From Christiangramia sp. (lineage in GTDB: Bacteria; Bacteroidota; Bacteroidia; Flavobacteriales; Flavobacteriaceae), in NCBI GenBank assembly GCA_024644145.1, contig JAHELO010000066.1, positions 1 to 7,762 on the forward strand: a stretch of DNA of 7,762 nucleotides, written 5' to 3'. The notes under the pieces were generated by a model. The model saw only the letters and a list, made by a program, of their open reading frames with translations, was not told where the DNA came from and did not search any database. Below are positions 1-7,762 of this stretch, piece after piece. The position numbers and the translations under genes are program-made. Positions within the stretch are counted from its first letter, which is position 1. The number at the start of each line of letters is the position of its first letter.

Positions 1-2
1 AG

Positions 3-31
3 ATTTAACAGCTTTGTTCAATCTGTTAAAT
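3..31 (-). terminator. Possible hairpin terminator after the membrane-protein gene
   Basis: A perfect 9-bp inverted repeat, ATTTAACAG (3-11) with CTGTTAAAT (23-31), encloses an 11-base loop. It begins 9 bases past the stop codon of the minus-strand membrane-protein gene, where a factor-independent terminator would sit. Only two of the nine pairs are G-C. The U-tract that would support termination on the minus strand would lie beyond the window edge, so it cannot be checked. It could equally serve an unseen gene to the left or be a protein-binding dyad. Confidence 0.35.
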
Positions 32-40
32 TTAATAGAT

Positions 41-739
41 TTAGACAAGATTAATAAGCTTGAGCTTCTTTTCTTCAGTCCCAAAAAATATAAAGGCCAG
101 GAGCACTCCGGCAAAGCGAAGAAAGCATTCTAGAAAAAGTACACTGGCATCGGCAAAATAGTACATAGCCATATCTCGAAGAATATCTGAAATCACCAAA
201 CTCATTACCAACGTAACGAAAAATACAGATTTTCGGGAATAGGAATTCAGGTAATAAATAAGAGCCACGATCGCAAGGGAAAGCAGGGCGATGTAATAAA
301 TAGAATAAAAAACAAGCTCGACCATACCTCCAATCTGACTCCCCAATTCCTGAAAATGGTCAAACACAAAGTAAATATTAGCACTTATCATTAGGAAAAA
401 GAAGAGTAACATATACTTGTTCGCATATTCCCTTTGAGTATATTTCATCGCCTCTATAGACAAAAATATATACGCTGCCACCTGAAGCAGCATTACCAGG
501 TAAAAAATAAGATCTATCCCCTGAATACATTTAAAGAGGACTGCCACCATACTTAAGCCCAGGTAGGCTAGTAAATTTATACTTGAACGGTCAAGTTTGC
601 GATAGAATACAATGGAAAACGCTAAATAAGCCAGGAATTCCGACATATAAGACAACCAGGTATTGTTATAAACTGCGGCTATCAGGAATAGAAGAAGCAA
701 AGGTATACCCGCCAGGATATAAGATTGACTGTTTTTCAT
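41..739 (-). CDS. Multi-pass inner-membrane protein of unknown function
   Basis: This 232-residue protein is strongly hydrophobic, with about eight predicted membrane helices near residues 8-24, 31-46, 54-69, 74-95, 109-127, 138-163, 171-187 and 192-219, and a short charged tail (TEEKKLK). The only polar motif that stands out is ISD(I/L)xRD at residues 183-189, at the end of the seventh helix. Size, helix number and this late ISD loosely recall YhhN/lysoplasmalogenase-type proteins, but I cannot see enough conserved residues to claim that family. There is no signal peptide beyond the first helix and no soluble domain. It is read divergently from the split 5'-nucleotidase operon across a shared 209-base intergenic region and has its own likely -7 box, so it is probably monocistronic. 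The ATG at 737-739 is the start: it sits directly before the first helix and about 20 bases after the -7 box. The function is unknown; the coding call is firm. Confidence 0.8.
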   Translation of the reverse strand: MKNSQSYILAGIPLLLLFLIAAVYNNTWLSYMSEFLAYLAFSIVFYRKLDRSSINLLAYLGLSMVAVLFKCIQGIDLIFYLVMLLQVAAYIFLSIEAMKYTQREYANKYMLLFFFLMISANIYFVFDHFQELGSQIGGMVELVFYSIYYIALLSLAIVALIYYLNSYSRKSVFFVTLVMSLVISDILRDMAMYYFADASVLFLECFLRFAGVLLAFIFFGTEEKKLKLINLV

Positions 740-758
740 ATTAATAGAGATGGGAACG

Positions 759-766
759 TAAATATA
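759..766 (-). promoter_or_regulatory. Candidate -7 box for the membrane-protein gene
   Basis: On the minus strand this reads TATATTTA, matching the Bacteroidota -7 consensus TAnnTTTG at all but the last base. It is 19 bases upstream of the ATG at 739, which gives a short leader of roughly a dozen bases. It shares the nine bases TCTATATTT with the plus-strand -7 box at 921-929. I see no good TTG/TTTG -33 element at the usual spacing, so the assignment rests on the -7 box alone. Confidence 0.4.
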
Positions 767-773
767 GAAAAGA

Positions 774-808
774 AATAATATTATTAATAATAAGTTAAAT
801 ACTTATTA
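774..808. promoter_or_regulatory. AT-rich overlapping dyads, possible operator
   Basis: Three symmetric elements overlap here: a 12-bp perfect palindrome AATAATATTATT (774-785), a 14-bp perfect palindrome TATTATTAATAATA (779-792), and an 8-bp inverted repeat TAATAAGT/ACTTATTA (788-795 and 801-808) around a 5-base loop. The direct repeat TAAGTTA (791-797, 807-813) overlaps them. They lie just upstream of the minus-strand -7 box, between two divergent genes, a natural place for an operator. The near-pure A/T composition makes chance palindromes likely, so this is only a candidate. Confidence 0.3.
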
Positions 809-878
809 AGTTACCATCTTATCAACCTGGATACTTCGGAATTCTCAGCGAATAAAGTTACTGTATAACTCGGTTCAA

Positions 879-896
879 TCTATATTATCTATATTA
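879..896. repeat. Tandem 9-bp repeat TCTATATTA x2
   Basis: Two exact, head-to-tail copies of TCTATATTA (879-887 and 888-896) lie about 27 bases upstream of the plus-strand -7 box. A third, near-identical copy (TCTATATTT, 921-929) overlaps that box, and the same nine bases occur in reverse at 760-768 in the opposing promoter. The repeat could be a regulator-binding site or a set of redundant promoter-like sequences; AT-rich chance is not excluded. Confidence 0.4.
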
Positions 897-922
897 TAAA
901 AACACACCGATTGTAAGTTTTC

Positions 923-930
923 TATATTTG
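923..930 (+). promoter_or_regulatory. -7 promoter box (TATATTTG) of the 5'-nucleotidase operon
   Basis: TATATTTG is a full match to the Bacteroidota/Flavobacterium -7 consensus TAnnTTTG. It ends 18 bases before the ATG at 949, which would leave a leader of about 10-15 bases. An upstream -33 TTG at the usual 17-23 base spacing is not evident; the nearest TTG (911-913) is too close. The in-frame TTG at 928 that would lengthen the downstream gene lies inside this box, which argues against using that TTG as a start. Confidence 0.6.
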
Positions 931-948
931 CAGCATATCTCTCCACGT

Positions 949-1713
949 ATGAAAACGATAAGATTAATTTTCATCATATTAACCGTAACCCTTCTTTCCT
1001 GTAAAGGAAGTGAACATGAGCATCTAGGCATAACCGAAATTAATTCGTCAAGAATAGAAGTGAATGATGACATCAAGGAAAATGAGGAAATTTCCGGTTT
1101 TATCGCTCCTTACAAAGAACACCTAAATAAAACCTTAGATTCTGTTCTTGCCCATAATCCGCGGCTGCTTTCCAAAAATGACGGAGACATGAATACCGCC
1201 CTTGGGAATTTAATGGCAGATGCAGTGATGATCCAGGCCAATCCGGTGATTCAAAAAAGTGCCGGCAGAGATATAGATCTGGTTTTACTTAACCATGGAG
1301 GGATAAGAGCTGAATTACCAGCAGGTGGAATAACCACTAGATCAGCATATAATTTAATGCCTTTTGAAAATGAGATAGTGGTAGCAGAGCTTACAGGCAA
1401 GCAGATCAGGAAAATGCTCAAATACCTGGAAAAGGCAAAAAAAGCTCATCCGGTTAGCGGAATTCAAATAAGAGCAACTAAGAATTTCAAGATTATTGAT
1501 GCTTCCATTAATGGTAAGCAGATAGAGGAAGATGAAACCTATCTTGTCGCAACTTCAGATTACCTCTCTAACGGTGGAGATAATATGCAATTTTTTAAAG
1601 AGGCGGTGAACATGTATAAAACAGGTTATAAAGTTAGAAATAGCCTGATAGATTATTTCACAAAAATTGACACCATCAGGGCAGAAAAAGACCAGCGATA
1701 CATAAGAGAATAA
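949..1713 (+). CDS. 5'-nucleotidase C-terminal (substrate-binding) domain lipoprotein
   Basis: This 254-residue protein corresponds only to the C-terminal domain of UshA-type 5'-nucleotidases, the part that binds the nucleoside moiety. Residues 1-17 are a lipoprotein signal peptide with lipobox LLSC, so Cys18 should be lipidated after cleavage, anchoring the protein in the cell envelope. Family landmarks include GNLMADA (86-92), the NxGGIR motif as NHGGIR (115-120), the PFEN segment (138-141), and SDYLSNGGDN (203-212), which matches the F/YxxxGGD nucleobase-stacking loop with Tyr205 at the aromatic position. The metallophosphatase domain that supplies catalysis is absent here and is encoded by the next gene, 5 bases downstream. 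I chose the ATG at 949 because the lipoprotein signal starts there and an earlier in-frame TTG at 928 falls within the likely -7 box. Alone it should be catalytically inactive; it probably pairs with its neighbour. Confidence 0.9.
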   Translation: MKTIRLIFIILTVTLLSCKGSEHEHLGITEINSSRIEVNDDIKENEEISGFIAPYKEHLNKTLDSVLAHNPRLLSKNDGDMNTALGNLMADAVMIQANPVIQKSAGRDIDLVLLNHGGIRAELPAGGITTRSAYNLMPFENEIVVAELTGKQIRKMLKYLEKAKKAHPVSGIQIRATKNFKIIDASINGKQIEEDETYLVATSDYLSNGGDNMQFFKEAVNMYKTGYKVRNSLIDYFTKIDTIRAEKDQRYIRE

Positions 1714-1718
1714 GCACC

Positions 1719-2630
1719 ATGAAAAGAAAGGATTTTATAAATAATACTGCAGCCGCTACGGCTTTTTTGAGCCTTGGGGGATTATCATCACTGGCATTTG
1801 GCCCCACTACTAAAAAGCATATTACCGTTTTACATACGAATGATGTACATAGCCATATAGAACCATTTGGTCCTGAGGAAGGCCGTAACGCAAACCTGGG
1901 CGGGGTCGCCAGAAGGGCAACTTTAATTGAAAAAATACGAAGGGAAAATCCAAATACCCTTTTACTGGATGCCGGGGATATTTTTCAGGGCACGCCTTAT
2001 TTCAACTTCTATGGTGGAGAACTCGAATTCAAACTCATGAGCAAGCTTAAATATGATGCAGCAACCATAGGCAATCATGATTTCGATAATGGGATAGACG
2101 GTTTATATGCACAGCTACCTCATGCAGATTTTGATTTTGTGATCTCTAATTATGATTTCAGCAACACCATCATGGATGGACATACCAAAAATTACAAGGT
2201 CTTTACCAGGGACGGGGTTAGGATTGGAGTTTTTGGGATCGGGATAGAATTAAAAGGTTTAGTGAACGACAATCTTTTTAAAGAAACTAAATATCTCGAC
2301 CCTATTGAAATTGCTACCGATATTAGTTCAAAACTGAGAAACGAAGAAGATTGTGACCTGGTAATTTGCTTGTCACATCTGGGCTACGAATACAGAAGCA
2401 ATGAGATCTCAGATATAAAACTCGCAAAAGCAACTGAAAATATAGACCTCATTATTGGTGGTCATACACATACATTTCTGGAAAAACCAACCATAGTGAA
2501 AAATAAGGCCGACAAGAGTGTCCTTGTAAATCAAGCAGGTTGCTATGGTCTTTACCTGGGAAGAATAGATTTTTACCTGGACCCCGATAACAATATTACG
2601 GCAGACGGGGTTAAAATTGCAGTACGCTAA
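1719..2630 (+). CDS. Exported metallophosphatase (5'-nucleotidase N-terminal domain)
   Basis: This 303-residue protein is the catalytic half of a UshA-type 5'-nucleotidase, a calcineurin-like dinuclear metallophosphatase. All family metal-binding motifs are present: HTNDVHSH (39-46; Asp42, His44), DAGDIFQG (84-91; Asp87), GNHDFD (118-123; Asn119, His120), LSHLG (218-222; His220) and GGHTHTF (247-253; His249, His251). The sequence ends soon after the phosphatase fold, without the C-terminal specificity domain, which is the separate gene just upstream. The two proteins total 557 residues, about the length of one fused UshA (about 550). The N-terminus (residues 1-28) is an export signal resembling a Tat signal, KRKDFI followed by a small-residue, weakly hydrophobic stretch, but with Arg-Lys in place of twin Arg. 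It should act in the periplasm or at the cell surface to release phosphate from nucleotides. It might also be a broader phosphatase or nucleotide-sugar hydrolase; the exact substrate cannot be read from sequence. Confidence 0.9.
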   Translation: MKRKDFINNTAAATAFLSLGGLSSLAFGPTTKKHITVLHTNDVHSHIEPFGPEEGRNANLGGVARRATLIEKIRRENPNTLLLDAGDIFQGTPYFNFYGGELEFKLMSKLKYDAATIGNHDFDNGIDGLYAQLPHADFDFVISNYDFSNTIMDGHTKNYKVFTRDGVRIGVFGIGIELKGLVNDNLFKETKYLDPIEIATDISSKLRNEEDCDLVICLSHLGYEYRSNEISDIKLAKATENIDLIIGGHTHTFLEKPTIVKNKADKSVLVNQAGCYGLYLGRIDFYLDPDNNITADGVKIAVR

Positions 2631-2631
2631 T

Positions 2632-3318
2632 TCAATTTACAGGGAAATCAAAATAAGTATCCGGGAAAGGTTCTGCATCATAAGTGTAATGCCACCACTC
2701 TTTGGAATACGACCTGAAACCATATTTGCGCATTATTAATCTCAAAAGCTCCCGGTTTTTCTTTTGTTGAGGAGTGATCTGGTTTGAATAATGATTGGAA
2801 ATTTCACCAAAATAATCATAGCTTCCTCCCATATCCACTTCACTACAATCTTCAACATTTACAAGGGTAATATCCACGGTACTGCCTCTGGAATGGCCAG
2901 ACCGTGTAGAAATGTATCCTAATTCAAAAAGGTCTTTTTTCGCAACATCGGGATAGAAATCAGATTTTCTTAAAGTATCATTTTTATCTCGTGCCCATTC
3001 CATAAAGTGGTTTACAGCCTTCTGTGGTCTGTACGCATCAAAAAGCTTAAGCATATAATCTTTTGATATTAACTCTTTCTGAACTTTCGCCAAAGCTGCT
3101 GCCGCCGGAGCACTTAAAATTGCCCGGGATTTTTCATAACCCCTAACCGGCTTCCCCATAAAATTATTTTCTCCTGCATATCTCACCTCATAAACTATAT
3201 CTGGAATCTCTTTATCTAAATAAACGAAACCTTGAGGAAGCTGCTGCGCCTGCACACCCTGTAAACACATGAAAAACAGACCTAAGAAAAGAAATACTGA
3301 ATTGAAGCTATTAAACAT
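2632..3318 (-). CDS. ddpX: Exported D-alanyl-D-alanine dipeptidase (VanX/DdpX family, M15D)
   Basis: This 228-residue zinc peptidase is expected to hydrolyse free D-Ala-D-Ala or related D-amino-acid dipeptides in the periplasm, for peptidoglycan turnover. Residues 1-24 form a Sec signal peptide with cleavage likely after VQA. The family motifs are intact: DAYRP (94-98, Arg97), SGHSRGSTVD (140-149) with zinc ligands His142 and Asp149, and EWWHY (207-211) with general base Glu207 and zinc ligand His210. The usual SxHxxGxAxD Ala is Thr147 here, a mild change. After signal removal the length (about 204) fits VanX (202) and DdpX (193). It begins 12 bases after the ligA stop and is the last gene of the minus-strand run, with its stop one base from the convergent metallophosphatase gene. 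No vanH or D-Ala-D-Lac ligase gene is near, so glycopeptide resistance is not implied. Confidence 0.9.
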   Translation of the reverse strand: MFNSFNSVFLFLGLFFMCLQGVQAQQLPQGFVYLDKEIPDIVYEVRYAGENNFMGKPVRGYEKSRAILSAPAAAALAKVQKELISKDYMLKLFDAYRPQKAVNHFMEWARDKNDTLRKSDFYPDVAKKDLFELGYISTRSGHSRGSTVDITLVNVEDCSEVDMGGSYDYFGEISNHYSNQITPQQKKNRELLRLIMRKYGFRSYSKEWWHYTYDAEPFPDTYFDFPVN

Positions 3319-3330
3319 CTATAAAATAGG

Positions 3331-6014
<2,684 letters not shown>

Positions 6015-6016
6015 GA

Positions 6017-6619
6017 TCAGGTTTGATGTCTGTTCATCCATTTTGGAACAGGCTTAGGTTCAAATTTCCTCATTTTTCCCAGAAGATCTTCAAAGTTATC
6101 TGATACGATTAATATATCTAAATTATCACGCTTTAAGAGCCCTTTTTCACACATGGTCTCCAGCATATTTATTAGATCATCATAGAATCCGTTAATATTA
6201 AGCAGGCCAATTGGTTTTCTATGCAATCCCAACTGCGCCCAGGTTACGATCTCGAATAATTCCTCAAAGGTTCCAAAACCACCGGGAAGTGTAAGAAAGG
6301 CATCACTAAGCTCGTGCATGGTAAGCTTGCGCTCATGCATATCTTCTGTAGTAATAAGCTTATCTAATCCCTCATGCACCACTTCCTTGGTTTTAAGAAA
6401 ATCTGGTATCACCCCGGTCGCTTTTCCGTCATGATCCATGATACCCCGTGCAACCTGCCCCATTAATCCAAGTTTGCTTCCTCCATAAATGAGCCTGATA
6501 TCATTTTTCGCCATGCTCCTGCCAACTTCATATGCAGTATTATAGATTCTTTCATCATTACCGTCACTACTTGCACAAAAAACCGCAAGGTTATGGATCT
6601 TATTCAAGGTTTCTGTCAT
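6017..6619 (-). CDS. LOG-family nucleotide 5'-monophosphate phosphoribohydrolase
   Basis: This 200-residue cytosolic protein belongs to the LOG / TIGR00730 Rossmann-fold family (often mislabelled lysine decarboxylase). Characterised members cleave the N-glycosidic bond of nucleoside 5'-monophosphates (AMP or cytokinin riboside monophosphates) to give the free base and ribose 5-phosphate. The diagnostic motifs are intact: GGSKLGLMG (46-54), MHERK (94-98) with the conserved Arg97, and PGGFGTFEE (112-120) with the catalytic Glu region. Length is typical, and the C-terminus ends in the common PKW segment (192-194). It starts 3 bases after the prmC stop and ends 2 bases before the VOC start, so it is almost certainly co-transcribed with both. 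The likely bacterial role is purine monophosphate turnover; substrate preference (AMP, other NMPs or modified adenines) cannot be read from the sequence. Confidence 0.92.
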   Translation of the reverse strand: MTETLNKIHNLAVFCASSDGNDERIYNTAYEVGRSMAKNDIRLIYGGSKLGLMGQVARGIMDHDGKATGVIPDFLKTKEVVHEGLDKLITTEDMHERKLTMHELSDAFLTLPGGFGTFEELFEIVTWAQLGLHRKPIGLLNINGFYDDLINMLETMCEKGLLKRDNLDILIVSDNFEDLLGKMRKFEPKPVPKWMNRHQT

Positions 6620-6622
6620 TAA

Positions 6623-7471
6623 TTATGTCTTAATTGCTTTCAGCATTCGATAGTTTCCAAAAATATCCTTTTTCAATTCAGCTTCAAAACCGAATTTCTC
6701 AACCAGGGCTTTCGTTTCTTTCCCCAAATACTGATTGATCTCAAAATACAGAGTACCAGTTTTTGCCAGTGATTTTTCCGCGAGCCGGGAGATCTTTTCA
6801 TAGAAGAGTAAGGGATCGTGGTCTTTTACATATAATGCCAGTGCTGGCTCAAAATCCAGGACATTCTTATGCATTTTGTTTTTCTCCAATTCCCGTACGT
6901 ATGGTGGGTTAGAAACTATGATATCGTACTTCTTATCTAAACAAGACGGCTCGAGAATATCCTGCTGTATAAAATTTACAGATACATTATGAAGATCTGC
7001 ATTTATTTTGGCTAACCGTAAAGCTTTACTAGACACGTCTATTGTACTCACCTGAGAATACTTTAATTCTTTTGCCAGACAAATTGGAATACAACCACTA
7101 CCAGTACCAATATCCAGAATTTCTAATTCTTTGCCCGCTTCTTTATGATCATCCAGTATCCAGTTTATCAACTCTTCTGTCTCCGGTCTTGGGATAAGGA
7201 CATTTTTATCAACCTTGAATTCCAGGCCAAAAAACTCTGTTTTTCCCGTAATATATTGTACAGGCTCATGTTCTTTAAGCCTTAAAATTGCCTTTTCAAA
7301 ATCGGCCTGCTGTTCGTTTGATATTTCCAGTTCCGGCTCTAATGCAATATCAAGCCTACTTTTGTTCAGGAAATGTTCAGTAAGTATAAAAAAGAAGGAC
7401 TGTAGTTCATGCCCAGGAAATTCTTCCTTAAGCGTCTCGAAAAAATGGTCCTTTAACTGCGAGATCGTCAT
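6623..7471 (-). CDS. prmC: Release factor glutamine N5-methyltransferase PrmC (HemK)
   Basis: The 282-residue enzyme (E. coli PrmC has 277) uses S-adenosylmethionine to methylate the glutamine of the GGQ motif in peptide-chain release factors RF1 and RF2, raising termination efficiency. The N-terminal helical, release-factor-binding domain covers about 1-75 and ends in EPVQYITGKTEFFG (69-82). The catalytic domain carries VLIPRPETEEL (91-101), the SAM-binding motif LDIGTGSGC (119-127), and the NPPY motif (188-191) that holds the target amide. FEPALAL (207-213), typical of this family, follows. These N-terminal and post-NPPY features separate it from DNA or rRNA methylases that share NPPY. It follows the GNAT gene by 35 bases and precedes the LOG gene by 3, so it sits inside the minus-strand operon. 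Confidence 0.97.
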   Translation of the reverse strand: MTISQLKDHFFETLKEEFPGHELQSFFFILTEHFLNKSRLDIALEPELEISNEQQADFEKAILRLKEHEPVQYITGKTEFFGLEFKVDKNVLIPRPETEELINWILDDHKEAGKELEILDIGTGSGCIPICLAKELKYSQVSTIDVSSKALRLAKINADLHNVSVNFIQQDILEPSCLDKKYDIIVSNPPYVRELEKNKMHKNVLDFEPALALYVKDHDPLLFYEKISRLAEKSLAKTGTLYFEINQYLGKETKALVEKFGFEAELKKDIFGNYRMLKAIKT

Positions 7472-7506
7472 TAATAGTTGTGTAGAATTTTCATCAATTG
7501 TCTGCG

Positions 7507-7762
7507 CTATAAATCTTTGGTCATAAAAACCGTACAGTTATAATGCCCGGTATTACCAAGTGGCTCTTCTATTACTTCAAAACCATTTTTGTCATATAAC
7601 TTGCGGGCACCCTTCATATATGGCAGGGTTTCTATATAGCACTGTTCAAAATTATTTAACCTGGCAAATTCAAGACACTGGGTAATCATATCCGTACCTA
7701 TCCCTCTCCCGCGGGCTTCCGGTAAGAAATACATTTTTTGAAGTTCACAAACTTTCTCCTCA
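7507..7762 (-). CDS. GNAT-family N-acetyltransferase, 5' part outside the window
   Basis: Only the C-terminal part, about 84 codons, is visible. The reading frame stays open from the TAG at 7507-7509 to the right edge. The residues before the internal Met at 7732-7734 (EEKVCELQK) lead into the conserved GNAT strand-4/acetyl-CoA loop (LQKMYFLPEARGRGIG), so that Met is not the true start. The R/QxxGxG/A acetyl-CoA pyrophosphate loop appears as RGRGIG, followed by the usual helix, ARKLYDKNGF (the family's A..lYek.GF motif) and a C-terminal GNTGHYNC segment. The acetyl acceptor is unknown. It lies 35 bases upstream of prmC on the same strand and may be the first or an early gene of this transcription unit. 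PrmC partners such as RimI are also GNATs, but the tail here (GNTGHYNCTVFM) does not look like RimI. Confidence 0.88.
   Translation of the reverse strand, partial: EEKVCELQKMYFLPEARGRGIGTDMITQCLEFARLNNFEQCYIETLPYMKGARKLYDKNGFEVIEEPLGNTGHYNCTVFMTKDL

Noticed and set aside
928..948. TTG at 928 as start of the 5'-nucleotidase C-terminal-domain gene
   Set aside because: It lies inside the TATATTTG -7 box, and the seven extra residues would precede a complete lipoprotein signal that begins at the ATG at 949.
894..1076. Minus-strand open frame of 60 codons across the promoter and signal peptide of the nucleotidase gene
   Set aside because: It overlaps a real gene and its promoter and shows no family features.
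2580..2612. Hairpin ACCCCG/CGGGGT near the end of the metallophosphatase gene as a terminator
   Set aside because: The stem is 6 bp with a 19-base loop, lies within coding sequence, and has no U-tract on either strand.
2632..3318. Glycopeptide (vancomycin) resistance cluster
   Set aside because: Only the VanX-like dipeptidase is present; no VanH dehydrogenase, D-Ala-D-Lac ligase or VanRS genes are near, and the protein has a signal peptide, unlike cytoplasmic VanX.
6015..6041. ATG at 6041 as start of the VOC protein
   Set aside because: It would overlap the LOG gene by 25 bases and add nine residues ahead of the first strand of the fold; the ATG at 6014 fits the fold and the operon spacing.
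6623..7471. DNA adenine methylase of a restriction system, suggested by NPPY
   Set aside because: The N-terminal domain and the PVQYITG, IPRPETEE and FEPALAL segments are those of PrmC; no restriction gene is adjacent.
7732..7734. Internal Met as start of a 75-residue GNAT protein
   Set aside because: The frame is open to the window edge, and the residues before this Met belong to the conserved GNAT core; the gene is simply cut by the window.

Overview
The window looks like an ordinary stretch of chromosome from a marine-type Flavobacteriaceae (Bacteroidota), perhaps close to Gramella/Christiangramia. This rests on AT-rich DNA, the lack of Shine-Dalgarno sequences before genes, a TAnnTTTG-type -7 promoter box, and the protein families present. 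The genus is an inference from general resemblance; no search was run.

Layout. Left end: one minus-strand gene (41-739) for a roughly eight-helix membrane protein of unknown function, followed by a small AT-rich hairpin at 3-31. Positions 740-948 are a divergent promoter region with dyad symmetries, a tandem 9-bp repeat and -7 boxes facing both ways. To its right is a two-gene plus-strand operon (949-2630) encoding the two halves of a UshA-type 5'-nucleotidase as separate exported proteins. The substrate-specificity (C-terminal) domain comes first, as a lipoprotein. The metallophosphatase (N-terminal) domain comes second.

The rest (2632-7762) is a tightly packed minus-strand run, transcribed from the right edge: GNAT acetyltransferase (5' end cut off by the window) -> prmC -> LOG-family phosphoribohydrolase -> VOC/glyoxalase-fold protein -> ligA -> exported VanX/DdpX-type D-Ala-D-Ala dipeptidase. 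Gaps are 35, 3, 2, 17 and 12 bases, so one operon or a few overlapping transcripts are likely. It ends one base from the stop codon of the convergent nucleotidase operon.

Functional reading. The minus-strand run is mostly housekeeping: translation termination (PrmC), DNA replication and repair (LigA), nucleotide salvage or clean-up (LOG protein) and peptidoglycan turnover (dipeptidase). The split nucleotidase would scavenge extracellular or periplasmic nucleotides. I found no mobile element, CRISPR array, RNA gene, phage gene or defence system. The most distinctive item is the split, order-inverted 5'-nucleotidase with two different export signals. I do not see a clearly new system here.
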